64,000 bases of DNA from Clostridium chromiireducens (GCF_002029255.1 NZ_MZGT01000020.1:20345-84344); one strand, 5' to 3'. Positions 16,753-25,670 are shown, counted from the first letter of the stretch. The notes: generated by a model from the letters alone, not told the origin. Program-made: numbers and translations.

Positions 16753-18339
16753 TCAAAAAATATTAAATATATCTGCCTTATTTTGTAATCTTAAATATAT
16801 TGAAAATGTTGTCCCAACTCCAAGCTCGCTTTCTACGCTGATTTCCCCACGATTGCTATCAATTATTGATTTTACTATAGAAAGCCCTAACCCATATCCT
16901 CCTTGTTCCCTAGATCTGTGAGAATCACTTCTGAAAAATCTATCATATATTTTATCTAAATGCTCTTTAGGTATACCAGTCCCATTATCGGATATCTTTA
17001 AAACTGCGAAGGTTTTATTTTTGTAATTTTCAATATCTGTAGAAATTGTTATAACACCTTTTTCTTTATCAGTATGAATCACAGCATTTTGGGTTATGTT
17101 GAATATGACCTGTTTAATTTGATTTTTATTTATATATACATATATATCGTCCTTCAATTTTAAGTTTAAAGTTCGATCTTTAGAAAGTATCTGGAGTTGA
17201 GGGATTATTTCATTTATAATATCATTTAAATTTTCCTTGTTTATTTCAACAACTGGCTGTTGATCTAACTTTGTTAACACCAAAAGATCATTTACCAATT
17301 TTGCAAGCCTTTCGCTTTCCATCAATATACTGTTTAGAGCTAAATCTAGTTTTTCCTGATTTTTTGCTGCTCCTCTTAACAATACTTCAACAAAGCCATG
17401 AATTGAGGTTAGTGGCGTACGTAATTCATGTGATGCATCAGATACAAAACGTCTCATTTTTTCCTTTATAAACTGTTCTTTTTCAAATGATATCTCTATT
17501 CTTTCCAGCATAATATTAAAAGATTTTGATAATCTATCAATTTCTAGTTGACCATTTTCTTCAGCAAGTCTTGTATGTAGATCAGTTACACTTATTCCTT
17601 CCACAGTCTCAGTTATCTTATATAACGGCTTCAATGTTCGATTAAAAATAGTAATTCCAAGTATTGTTCCCATTATAAGAATCATGATGGAAAGACTAAT
17701 GTGTACATACTCCTGTCTGTCTAAAATACTTGTAATATCCTCTATTGGTGTACTCAATTGTATTAGTCCTGAAGATGAATTCAAATCCCCAACCTTCCTA
17801 AATGCAACTAATTGCAACTTATTATTAGGATCTTTTACAACTCTGTATGTATGTTCTAAATTTCCACTTTCGTTAGAAATACTAATATAATCTTTTGGAG
17901 AAAGTACTGGTACTGGTATTTCTACTATTTTCTTGTCAAGTAAATCTTTATAATCATCGTCTTTGCTATCATCATCGCCATCATCATCATCTTCAGAAAT
18001 TGAAGAATGGATAATATCTGTGTTTCTAATTTTCAAAAATGGTTCTCCACTCTTATTTATTAGCGCTATGCTCATGTGTTTATCTTCTAACCTCTTTAAA
18101 ACTTCTTCTGGATTATCTTCAACTATATCTTCTATATCTTCCTCTGATAAATTCTTTAAATCTAATTCATGAAATTTTTGCTGTAAAAGTTGAAGTTTAC
18201 TCCCATATAAGTATTCTCTCATGCTTATATACTGGAAAATCCCCATTACACTTAATAAAATTAATAATATAATGAGGAAACGAAATAGCAATTGCCATTT
18301 CAAACTTTTTATTTTCAGTTTATTTCTTACTTTCTTCAT
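16753..18339 (-). CDS. Membrane sensor histidine kinase
   Basis: 528 residues. TM1 lies at about 20-38 and TM2 at about 213-233, and the roughly 175-residue region between them faces outside. A HAMP domain (about 235-285), HisKA with SHELRTPLTSIHGF and HATPase_c with NAVIHTD, DNGTGIP and GYGLGLSIV follow. The external domain contains a striking acidic run at about 116-132 in which nearly every residue is Asp, possibly a cation-binding segment. The start overlaps the regulator's stop (ATGA), so the two are translationally coupled. The ligand is unknown; its likely targets are the flavinylation genes downstream. Confidence 0.92.
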   Translation of the reverse strand: MKKVRNKLKIKSLKWQLLFRFLIILLILLSVMGIFQYISMREYLYGSKLQLLQQKFHELDLKNLSEEDIEDIVEDNPEEVLKRLEDKHMSIALINKSGEPFLKIRNTDIIHSSISEDDDDGDDDSKDDDYKDLLDKKIVEIPVPVLSPKDYISISNESGNLEHTYRVVKDPNNKLQLVAFRKVGDLNSSSGLIQLSTPIEDITSILDRQEYVHISLSIMILIMGTILGITIFNRTLKPLYKITETVEGISVTDLHTRLAEENGQLEIDRLSKSFNIMLERIEISFEKEQFIKEKMRRFVSDASHELRTPLTSIHGFVEVLLRGAAKNQEKLDLALNSILMESERLAKLVNDLLVLTKLDQQPVVEINKENLNDIINEIIPQLQILSKDRTLNLKLKDDIYVYINKNQIKQVIFNITQNAVIHTDKEKGVITISTDIENYKNKTFAVLKISDNGTGIPKEHLDKIYDRFFRSDSHRSREQGGYGLGLSIVKSIIDSNRGEISVESELGVGTTFSIYLRLQNKADIFNIF

Positions 18340-19025
18340 TGTGCCACCATTTTATACCCTACGCCACGCACCGTCCTTATAATATTATGCTCCTTATCAT
18401 CTATCTTATCTCTTAAGTATCTAATATATACTTCAACAATGTTCTCTTCTCCATTAAAGTCATATCCCCATACCTTTTCAAGTATTAATGATTTACTTAA
18501 AGCCATTCCATTATTCATAATCAAAAACTTCAATAAATTATATTGTGTTGGGGGTAGTTCTAAGATTCTTCCGCAATAAGTCATTTCATGAGCCTTATCA
18601 TCTATAGTAAAATTCCCAACACTTGTAATACTATTTAACTCAGGAAAACTATTCCTTATTCTTGCATTAATACGTGCTAGAAGTTCCTTAAAGCTAAAAG
18701 GCTTTGCCATATAATCATCAGCCCCAATATCTAATCCTTTTACCTTATCATCTACTTCATCTAAAGCTGTAAGCATAATGATCGATGCTTTTGTAGACCT
18801 TTTTATAATAGAACATACTTCATATCCATCCATTCCTGGTAACATGACATCTAATATAACGATATTAGGATTTACTTTATTAGCTAGTTCAATTGCATCA
18901 TTTCCATTTAAGGCTGTGTACACTATGTATCCCTCTGATTCTAATCCCATTTGTATAAAATCAATTATACTTTTTTCATCGTCTACTACAAGAATAGTAA
19001 TTTGCTCTCTTCCCATCAAATTCAT
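18336..19025 (-). CDS. OmpR-family response regulator
   Basis: About 229 residues. The receiver domain has the acidic pocket VVDDEKS near 14-19, phospho-acceptor D59 in VILDVMLPGMDG, and the conserved Lys in MAKPFSFKEL. The C-terminal winged-helix DNA-binding domain (about 130-228) ends GEENIVEVYIRYLRDKIDDKEHNIIRTVRGVGYKMV, typical of OmpR/PhoB. The start at 19025 is preferred over 19118 because GAGGAG lies five bases upstream. Predicted targets are the 11-bp direct-repeat promoters at 13139-13196 and 16539-16596; no such array is seen upstream of this gene. Confidence 0.93.
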   Translation of the reverse strand: MNLMGREQITILVVDDEKSIIDFIQMGLESEGYIVYTALNGNDAIELANKVNPNIVILDVMLPGMDGYEVCSIIKRSTKASIIMLTALDEVDDKVKGLDIGADDYMAKPFSFKELLARINARIRNSFPELNSITSVGNFTIDDKAHEMTYCGRILELPPTQYNLLKFLIMNNGMALSKSLILEKVWGYDFNGEENIVEVYIRYLRDKIDDKEHNIIRTVRGVGYKMVAQ

Positions 19026-19246
19026 ATTAACTCCTCTTCTAAAAATATTATGGCTTATATACTGAATAAAATCGGCAATTTTATAGTTAATTATATACAA
19101 ATTAAGATACCTAAACAATAATTAGTTACTTTATGACTTAATATAATGCTAATTAATCTATGGTCATTATTCCATATATTAGTTACACAAATTGTTATCA
19201 AATGATATACTAAACTATATAAAAAAATAGAAATGGGGAAATTACT

Positions 19247-19531
19247 ATGATAAAAATAGTAGCAAAGAGTGTTATTAAAACTGAAGAAAAAGACAACTAC
19301 CTTCAATTAGCGAAAGATTTAATTGATAAAAGTAGACAAGAATCTGGCTGTATCTCTTATAGCCTATTTCAAGATATAAATGATGAATCCGTATTTACCT
19401 TCATAGAAGAATGGCAAGATCAGAAAGCAATCGAGTTACATAATAGTAGTGAACATTTTAAAAGAATAGTTCCTTTATTAGCTAAATTTCGTGTAGGTAG
19501 CGGAGAAGTAAATCTATATAAGGAAATATAG
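19247..19531 (+). CDS. Antibiotic biosynthesis monooxygenase (ABM/YgiN-like) domain protein
   Basis: 94 residues forming one ABM (dimeric alpha/beta barrel) domain: IVAKSVIKTEEKDNYLQLAKDLIDKSRQESGCISYSLFQDI, then FTFIEEWQDQKAIELHNSSEHFKRIVPLL with the conserved EEW and H-x(5)-H pattern. Such proteins are often called putative quinol monooxygenases, but many have no proven substrate. GGGGAA precedes the ATG. It is divergent from the two-component pair and convergent with sdaAA across the composite repeat. Confidence 0.85.
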   Translation: MIKIVAKSVIKTEEKDNYLQLAKDLIDKSRQESGCISYSLFQDINDESVFTFIEEWQDQKAIELHNSSEHFKRIVPLLAKFRVGSGEVNLYKEI

Positions 19532-19557
19532 AATCCCAATCGCTATAATACACATCT

Positions 19558-20234
19558 TAAAGGTATTGTGTAGCACCGAAATATAAAAATACTTGCAGTA
19601 AGAGATTAATTTAAGTTTACTGCTGAACAACCGAAAGTGGATATATGTGTTTACTCCGGTTCCTTGAAGATTTTGCTGGATGATTCTAAGAATATAAGTT
19701 GTGCCCAAAGTGCTTGCTTCAAGGACTACGCCTTGAACAAGCACATTTGGAACAACTTATATTCTAAGAATCATAGCCAGTAAAATCTTCTGATGAACAC
19801 TGCGTAAAAACATATATCCACTTTCTTTGTTTAATAGTAAGCTTAAATAGCGATATATTTATACAAGTATTTTTACATTTTTCTGATTACAGTACCTTTA
19901 ATGAATATTCAAGTCTTTTCATACAGTCTATATATTTATAATACAATACTCATATATTCTTTAGTATGTATATGTGAAATAATAAAAGTGGTAGCAAAAC
20001 AAAGAAATAGAATACATATATGTGGAGTCAGGCATTGAAAAATAAGCTGCTAGAATATCTTAATGGGAAGTTGTTCCACTTTTGCTTGTCCTGTGCTTGT
20101 CACAGGAACACGCAGATGTGGTGCAACTTTCCATTTAGATATTCACAGTGAAATTTTTCACAGTCCTGCGGAACATATATGTATTCTATTTCGTTTGTTC
20201 ATTGCTTCACTTTAAGTGCTTCACAATACCTTTA
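19558..20234. mobile_element. Composite stem-loop element (MITE-like), inverted copy
   Basis: A 677-bp unit bounded by inverted TAAAGGTATTGTG at 19558 and its complement ending at 20234. Inside are two long stem-loops. Subtype B (19628-19830) is forward, with AACCGAAAG on the left, GTTGTGCC left and GGAACAAC right. Subtype A (19999-20196) is reverse, with ACAAAGAAAT on the left, GTTGTTCC left and GGTGCAAC right. The whole unit is the mirror image of the copy at 60674-61339. Outer arms of B carry AAATACTTGCAG and CAAGTATTTTTA. No transposase or plausible protein is encoded; short frames inside are by-products of the palindromes. It fills the gap between the ABM gene and sdaAA. Confidence 0.8.
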
Positions 20235-20243
20235 GTCTATGTA

Positions 20244-21125
20244 TTATTTTTCTTTTCCAAAAACTTGCTCTTTCAATTTTAGGCCTTCTTTAGTTATAGC
20301 TATTCCACCTAAAGCCGTTTCTCTAAGAGATTCTGGCAAGCTCTTTCCAACTTTATACATTGCGCTCACTGTATCATCAAATGGTATTTTGGATGCTACT
20401 CCTGCCATCACCATATCCGCCATGCATAATGCTGTTATAGCTCCTTGGGCATTTCTCTTAGCACAAGGAATTTCAACAAGTCCTGCTACTGGATCACAGA
20501 CAAGGCCTAGAACATTCTTTATTACTATAGCGGCTGCGTTTAAACTCATTTCCGGAGTTCCACCCATCATTTCTACTACAGCGGCTGCTCCCATGGCAGA
20601 TGCTGATCCACATTCTGCTTGGCATCCACCTTCTGCACCTGCTAATGTTGCGTTTAATGCTATTATCATTCCAACTGATGTAGCTGCAAATAAACCATTT
20701 ATAAGCCCATCTTCATCTAAACCAAGCTTATTGCCCGCACTTAAAATCACTGCGGGCAATATCCCGCAGGACCCTGCTGTTGGACATGCAACAATTTTTC
20801 CCATTGACGCATTAACTTCTGAGGATGAGAGCGCCATAGCCATGGCCATATTAGTTACATCTCCAGTTAGAGCGCCACCTTTTTTAATGTAGTTATGTAT
20901 TTTAAAAGCGTCTCCACCAATAAGTCCGCTTACTGAATAAACTTCTTTCTCCATACCTTCATTAGCTGCTGAAATCATAACTTTTAAGTTTTTTCTCATT
21001 TTCTCAACTACTTCTTCTCTTGTTAATCCTTTTTCCTCTATCTCAAATCTCAATGCATATTCACCTAATGAAATATTATATTTATTACATATCTCTAATA
21101 ATTCTTCTCCTGTTTTTGCGATCAT
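20244..21125 (-). CDS. sdaAA: L-serine dehydratase, alpha subunit
   Basis: 293 residues. With SdaAB it forms the oxygen-sensitive [4Fe-4S] enzyme that deaminates L-serine to pyruvate. Cysteine motifs for the cluster are visible: CPTAGSCGILPAV (about 110-122), GGCQAECGSASAMGAAA and CDPVAGLVEIPCAKRNA. The length fits the two-subunit Gram-positive form. It starts three bases after the sdaAB stop, so the two are cotranscribed and probably translationally coupled. Its 3' end abuts the composite repeat. Confidence 0.95.
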   Translation of the reverse strand: MIAKTGEELLEICNKYNISLGEYALRFEIEEKGLTREEVVEKMRKNLKVMISAANEGMEKEVYSVSGLIGGDAFKIHNYIKKGGALTGDVTNMAMAMALSSSEVNASMGKIVACPTAGSCGILPAVILSAGNKLGLDEDGLINGLFAATSVGMIIALNATLAGAEGGCQAECGSASAMGAAAVVEMMGGTPEMSLNAAAIVIKNVLGLVCDPVAGLVEIPCAKRNAQGAITALCMADMVMAGVASKIPFDDTVSAMYKVGKSLPESLRETALGGIAITKEGLKLKEQVFGKEK

Positions 21126-21127
21126 TA

Positions 21128-21808
21128 TTACTCCACTTCCTTTGCCGGGCTTATTGAAATCACCTTATGTACTAACTCAATATTTTCAATTTGTTTTATT
21201 ACGTTATCACTTACTTTGTTATCCATCTCAAAAATCATTATAGCCTCTTCACCTCTTTGGTGTCTAAAGACTCTCATAAAAGCTACATTTATGTTTTCAC
21301 AATAAAGTATACTTGTCACTTTATTAATTGCTCCTGGTGCATCTTTATGGGCTATAATCAAAGTCTCATACATTCCAGTAAAATCTACTTCATTATCATT
21401 CACTCTAGTAATTTTAATATTCCCTCCACCTATAGATGATCCCATAACCTCACAATATTTATCATTTGTAGTACGCATAATAAATTTCACTGTATTAGGG
21501 TGTACATCCCCTAAATCCATTTCTTTAAATAAGAAATTAATGTTCTTTTCTTTTGCTATATCAATTGAATATCTAAGCTTTTCATCACTTGGTTCCATTC
21601 CTAGAATACCTGCAACTAATGCCCTATCTGTTCCATGCCCTTTATATGTCTTGGCAAAAGAACCATGTAATAAAAACGTTACCTCTGCTATGTCTCCACC
21701 AGCAATACTCCTAGCTATTTTCCCAAGTCTTGCAGCTCCTGCTGTATGTGAACTTGATGGTCCTATCATTATTGGCCCTAATATATCAAAAACTCCTACG
21801 TTTTTCAT
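21128..21808 (-). CDS. sdaAB: L-serine dehydratase, beta subunit
   Basis: 226 residues. The N-terminal half has the family signature FDILGPIMIGPSSSHTAGAARLGKIAR and HGSFAKTYKGHGTDRALVAGILG. The C-terminal part (about 150-220) is an ACT domain (LIIAHKDAPGAINKVTSILYCENINVAFMRVFRHQRGEEAIMIFEMD), probably for serine binding or regulation. It is the first gene of the sdaAB-sdaAA pair. Upstream lies a deleted composite repeat, which may have displaced or altered its promoter. Confidence 0.95.
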   Translation of the reverse strand: MKNVGVFDILGPIMIGPSSSHTAGAARLGKIARSIAGGDIAEVTFLLHGSFAKTYKGHGTDRALVAGILGMEPSDEKLRYSIDIAKEKNINFLFKEMDLGDVHPNTVKFIMRTTNDKYCEVMGSSIGGGNIKITRVNDNEVDFTGMYETLIIAHKDAPGAINKVTSILYCENINVAFMRVFRHQRGEEAIMIFEMDNKVSDNVIKQIENIELVHKVISISPAKEVE

Positions 21809-21896
21809 TAACTTACTACTCCCTTTTCTTTTCTAGGTATATTCTATCTTTAGTTTGGGTGATTTTACATTTATTAAATCACAAATTAAAGGTATT

Positions 21897-22171
21897 GTGA
21901 AGCACTTAAAGTGAAGCAATGAACAACAGAAATAGAATACATATATGTATTCTATTTCTATGTATTGCGATTACTTTAAGAGTTTCACAGATACCTTTTG
22001 TGATTTCAGATGTTTCTTGTATTTCAAGCATATCAATTATATTCAATATTGTAAATATCATCCATCAAGGATATTGATAATCGAAGAAAAATAAAAATAC
22101 TTGCATGAATATAGTCTTAATTTAAGTTTACTGCAAGTATTTTTATATTTTGCTAATACACAATACCTTTA
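21897..22171. mobile_element. Composite stem-loop element with both stem interiors deleted
   Basis: A 275-bp unit with the same terminal TAAAGGTATTGTG at 21897 and its inverse ending at 22171. Its left part keeps only the outer arms of subtype A: TAGAATACATATATGT runs directly into ATTCTATTTC. Its right part keeps only those of subtype B (AAAATACTTGCATG, then CTGCAAGTATTTTTA). The central spacer resembles that of 60674-61339. About 160 and 200 bases of stem have been lost compared with full copies. The terminal TTA at 22169-22171 is also the stop codon of the neighbouring kinase gene. Confidence 0.75.
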
Positions 22172-23833
22172 ATACTCGTAGAAAACTGATCCACCTATAA
22201 ATTCTCTTAAAAGAGAATTCTTTGGCACCTCATCAACATTAATTTCTTTAAAGAAACTTAGGAAAGACTTCAATCTTATTGCCTCTGAATATACAGAACT
22301 TTCTTCACCTATTTTATTTAATTCTTCTAATGCATAAGGCTTCAACACCCCAAGTTCATAAACTAACGTAGAATTAAAGGCAACATCGGCTTCCTCTTGA
22401 TAAACAAATATATTATTTTTTTCGCCTCTTTTTATAGATTTCCACATCTTTAATGTATCTTCTGCTTTATATCCCCTTGATAAGGAATCCCTAACGATTC
22501 TCCTAACCTTTCTTACATCTGTCGTTGAAATTCTATTATGGTTATCTATATTTAATTGAGTTAGTGCAGATATATATATTTTAAAAACCTTACTATTTAA
22601 ATTGTTTGAAATTAATGCTGGATTTAATCCATGAATTCCTTCAAGAATTAATACACCATTTTTAGGAACTTTAACTTTATAGTCTTTCCATTCCTTTTCT
22701 CCAGTTTTAAAATTATAAATAGGAAGATCTACATCTTCCCCTCTCATTAATCCTTCTAGGTTCTTATTTAGTAGTTCTAAATCTAAAGCATCAATTGATT
22801 CGTAATCATATTCACCATTTTCATCCTTAGGAGTATCCACTCGGTTAACAAAGTAATTATCCAAAGATAATGGTATAGGTATTAGGCCATTTACCTTGAG
22901 CTGTATGCTCAATCTATTTGCAAAAGTAGTTTTCCCCGAAGAGGATGGTCCGGCAATAAATATAATTTTTACATCTTTTCGATTTAATATTTCATCAGCA
23001 ATATTGGCAATCTTCTTTTCATGTAGCCCTTCTGAAATCATTATTATATCTCTTAATTCATTATTTTTGACTTTTTCATTTAAAGTTCCGACATCTTCTA
23101 TTCCTAATATATTTAACCATCTTTGTGTTTCTATGAAAATCTTCGTTAGGCTTTTCTCTTCTCTAAACTCAGCAAGTTCACTTAAATTTTTTCTTTCTGG
23201 TATTTGCAGAATGAAGCCTGATTCGTATTTAAATACATCAAAAATATTTATTATTCCTGTAGAATAGCCCATAGGACCATAAAAATAGTCATACCTTCCC
23301 TCCAGTTCATAAAGATGAACATATTGTATGTCATGATATTTTAAAAGTTTAACTTTATCCTCCATTTTATATCCTGTAAAAATATTTATCGCTTCTTCCT
23401 TAGAAGTCCTAAAGCTTTTTATTGGAATATCCTTATTTATTATTTCCTGCATTTTTACTTTTATTTTGTCTATATCACCTTTACTTAACATCTTCTCTTT
23501 ATGGACTTCTCCATAAACAGCATCACTTATAGCATGGTCAATAGTTATTTTTGATCCCGGGAATAAATCTAAGGCTACTTTTATAAAAATAAATTGTAGT
23601 GTCCTAGTATAAATTTTCATTCCTAGTTCAGTTTCAAATCCTATTAGCTCTACATCTCCATCATCTTCTATCACTTCAGTTAATTCATGATATTTCCCGT
23701 TTAGCTTACATATAGCTACGTCTTTGGCTATACCTTTATAGCTATCAATAATTAACTCATAAAATGTTAATCCTTTTTTGGCTTTAATATTCAAATCTTT
23801 TAGTTCAATCCCTTTATCAATCATATTATCCAA
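22169..23833 (-). CDS. Uridine-kinase-like protein with threonyl-tRNA-synthetase-type N-terminal region
   Basis: 554 residues. The C-terminal half (about 285-500) is a phosphoribulokinase/uridine kinase P-loop domain: IIFIAGPSSSGKTTFANRLSIQL, then PLSLDNYFVNRVDTPKDENGEYDYESIDALDLELL, and LILEGIHGLNP. The N-terminal half contains an HDAISDAVYGEVHKE-like segment and YHDIQYVHLYELEGRYDYFYGPM, the TGS/ThrRS-second-additional-domain style region common in clostridial proteins of this type. The function is presumed nucleoside kinase but is not established. The first possible start is TTG at 23833; ATG at 23824, ten bases after AAAGG, is equally plausible. The stop codon lies within the end of a repeat element. 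Confidence 0.8.
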   Translation of the reverse strand: MDNMIDKGIELKDLNIKAKKGLTFYELIIDSYKGIAKDVAICKLNGKYHELTEVIEDDGDVELIGFETELGMKIYTRTLQFIFIKVALDLFPGSKITIDHAISDAVYGEVHKEKMLSKGDIDKIKVKMQEIINKDIPIKSFRTSKEEAINIFTGYKMEDKVKLLKYHDIQYVHLYELEGRYDYFYGPMGYSTGIINIFDVFKYESGFILQIPERKNLSELAEFREEKSLTKIFIETQRWLNILGIEDVGTLNEKVKNNELRDIIMISEGLHEKKIANIADEILNRKDVKIIFIAGPSSSGKTTFANRLSIQLKVNGLIPIPLSLDNYFVNRVDTPKDENGEYDYESIDALDLELLNKNLEGLMRGEDVDLPIYNFKTGEKEWKDYKVKVPKNGVLILEGIHGLNPALISNNLNSKVFKIYISALTQLNIDNHNRISTTDVRKVRRIVRDSLSRGYKAEDTLKMWKSIKRGEKNNIFVYQEEADVAFNSTLVYELGVLKPYALEELNKIGEESSVYSEAIRLKSFLSFFKEINVDEVPKNSLLREFIGGSVFYEY

Positions 23834-24071
23834 ACCTTTCCTTTCAACAAATTAATTTTATGAGTACCTAATTAATTTAATTTTCTTCACTAAAATATAT
23901 GTTACTCTCAATTATTAATTTTAAATTCTTAATTTTTTTAAGTTTTCAGCACCAAATTAATGGTTTCAAATATATTATATACATTTTTAATAAAAAGGAT
24001 AAACTTTTTTATTAGGTCTATGTAAGAGACTAGCAATTCAAAACTTACCAAGAAATATTCTTGTATGTAAT

Positions 24072-24258
24072 ATAGCTGCTTTTTTATAGGTGAAATAATC
24101 CTGATTGCAGCATGGCTGCTTTTCTCATAGGTAGAATGATCCTAATTGCAACATAGCTGCTCTTTTTATAGGTGAGATGATCCTGATTGCAGCATAGCTG
24201 CTTTTTCTAAGGCGAAATGATCCGAATTGCAGCATAGCTGCTCTTTTCTAAGGTGTGT
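24072..24258 (+). repeat. Tandem repeat of about 41 bp, 4.5 copies, each with a short hairpin
   Basis: Units beginning ATAGCTGCT or ATGGCTGCT start at 24072, 24112, 24153, 24194 and 24234, a period of 40 or 41 bases. Each contains a T-run, a variant of TAGGTGAAATGATCC, and ends ATTGCAGC, so unit junctions form GCAGC-ATA-GCTGC hairpins followed by T-rich sequence. The array lies 45 bases upstream of the DUF421 gene, in its promoter or leader. There are no unique spacers, so it is not CRISPR. The rest of 23834-24304 is plain AT-rich sequence. Confidence 0.85.
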
Positions 24259-24304
24259 ATATTAATTTATTTTTTGCAGATATTATTTTCGAGGTGATTT
24301 TTTA

Positions 24305-25009
24305 ATGTTTGTGGTATCAATTAGAACTGCGATTTTATACTTGCTAGTTGTAGTAACGATGCGATTAATGGGTAAACGACAGATAGGCGAACTTCAACCA
24401 TATGAGTTCGTAATAACAATTATGATTTCAGATTTAGCATCCTTGCCTATGCAAGATACGAGATTGCCATTATTACTAGGAATTATCCCTATCATAACTT
24501 TATTGTTTTTAAAAACAATTCTGACTCAGCTGGGATTGAAATTTCAAAGTACAAGAAAACTTGTTGATGGTGAGCCATGCATCTTAATAAACAAAGGGAA
24601 AATCAATTATCAAACCCTTAAGAAGCAGCAATTAAACATAGATGAATTATTAGAAGAATTACGCCTTTTAAATTATTTTAATCTTGATGAAATTCAATAC
24701 GCAATACTAGAAAACGATGGACAAATATCGATACTTCCCATGGATTATAATTCTTCTAAAAAATCCAACTCAACTTCTGGAAATAACTCTAAAAATTCTG
24801 AAGTTAAATTACCTAGAATATTAATTTCTGATGGTAAAATACATAAAAACTCTATTATTTCTATGAATAAAGATGAAAAATGGATAAATGTTTTATTAAA
24901 AAAATATAATATTTCTTCAATAAAACATGTACTTATTGCTTCATATGATACTGAAGGCAATTTTAAATACCAACTTTTTGATGAATATGAGAAGGAGGCT
25001 AAAAAATGA
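24305..25009 (+). CDS. DUF421 (YetF/YrbG-type) membrane protein
   Basis: 234 residues. The N-terminal third has two or three hydrophobic helices with the family signature TMRLMGKRQIGELQPYEFVITIMISDLASLPMQD. The soluble C-terminal part includes RKLVDGEPCILINKGKIN and LNIDELLEELRLLNYFNLDEIQYAILENDGQISI. The function is unknown; related proteins occur with spore and envelope stress genes in Firmicutes. GAGGTG precedes the ATG. It overlaps the next gene by four bases (ATGA), a common clostridial pairing. Confidence 0.88.
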   Translation: MFVVSIRTAILYLLVVVTMRLMGKRQIGELQPYEFVITIMISDLASLPMQDTRLPLLLGIIPIITLLFLKTILTQLGLKFQSTRKLVDGEPCILINKGKINYQTLKKQQLNIDELLEELRLLNYFNLDEIQYAILENDGQISILPMDYNSSKKSNSTSGNNSKNSEVKLPRILISDGKIHKNSIISMNKDEKWINVLLKKYNISSIKHVLIASYDTEGNFKYQLFDEYEKEAKK

Positions 25010-25386
25010 GAAATGCAATATTATCAATCCTTATATTTATCTTAACAATTACCTGTGTTTATTTTTTAAATAATTCAATTCTCAAATTATGTGATAATAT
25101 CAGCTCACAAGCTGAAGATATAGAATCTAAAATCACCAGTGATAAAATGGAAGAAGCTTATTCTCAATCTCTTGAATTATTAAACTTTATTGAAGAAAAT
25201 AATAATATAACTTCTATTTATCTTAGTCATCAAGAGTTTGATAATTTATTAGATGAATCTGTAAGATTATGTACATACCTAGTTCATGAAAATGCAACAG
25301 ATGCGCATACATCTTTACATTTAGTAAAACACAGTATCGAGCATATAAAGAAGCTGCAAATGCCAAACTTCGAGAATATACTTTAA
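25006..25386 (+). CDS. DUF4363 family protein
   Basis: 126 residues. One N-terminal hydrophobic segment (about 4-24) acts as signal anchor. A helical domain follows (LCDNISSQAEDIESKITSDKMEEAYSQSLELLNFIEENNN, then HLVKHSIEHIKKLQMPNFENIL) of the small DUF4363 type that commonly follows DUF421 genes. It is translationally coupled to the gene before it (ATGA, with AAGGAGG just upstream). A joint envelope role is inferred only from this pairing. Confidence 0.75.
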   Translation: MRNAILSILIFILTITCVYFLNNSILKLCDNISSQAEDIESKITSDKMEEAYSQSLELLNFIEENNNITSIYLSHQEFDNLLDESVRLCTYLVHENATDAHTSLHLVKHSIEHIKKLQMPNFENIL

Positions 25387-25443
25387 ATTGGTGTTTTTAT
25401 AATTTTATCCGAAATTAATTTAAAGAATATATTCCTATATAAA

Positions 25444-25571
25444 TATGCAGTTTCTGCATATCCTTATGCACGATTTAATTTCATGCATAAAAATTAAAAT
25501 TTTATGCATATTTTTTATTCATTATGCATTGTATTTATTTTATTATGTATATTTTTAATGTTTTTATGAAT
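25444..25571 (+). promoter_or_regulatory. Array of ARG-box-like sites upstream of argG
   Basis: ATGCA-type half-sites occur at 25445, 25466, 25483, 25504, 25524, then ATGTAT at 25545 and ATGAAT at 25566. Six of the steps are 17, 21, 20, 21, 21 and 21 bases. One site is a clear palindrome, TATGCAG-TTT-CTGCATA (25444-25460). CATGCATAAAAATTAAAA at 25482 resembles the Gram-positive ARG box CATGAATAAAAATKCAAK. An 18-bp box plus a 3-bp gap gives a 21-bp period, so this fits serial ArgR hexamer contacts over about 130 bp ahead of the promoter. Confidence 0.7.
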
Positions 25572-25588
25572 ATTTTTTCTTTTTTCAC

Positions 25589-25617
25589 TTGATTATTTTT
25601 TCATAAAACTGTATAAT
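25589..25617 (+). promoter_or_regulatory. argG promoter
   Basis: TTGATT (25589-25594), a 17-base spacer and TATAAT (25612-25617) make a near-consensus housekeeping promoter. The expected start near 25624 leaves a leader of about 140 nt before argG. The last ARG-box-like half-site lies just upstream of the -35. Confidence 0.75.
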
Positions 25618-25670
25618 TATAAACATCAAATGAGATTAGAAAATTATATTAATTTATCCAGGTGTATTCC

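Noticed and set aside
19514..19744. Open frame of 76 codons, with a close relative at 61151-61384
   Set aside because: Both frames lie across the subtype B stem-loop and outer arm. Their similarity is explained by the DNA repeat. They have no ribosome site, and reading frames are lost in other copies.
20239..20892. 217-codon plus-strand frame
   Set aside because: Antisense shadow of sdaAA, which has clear catalytic motifs on the other strand.
24072..24258. Possible CRISPR array
   Set aside because: The 40-41 bp units are contiguous and diverged, with no unique spacers, and there is no cas gene in the window.
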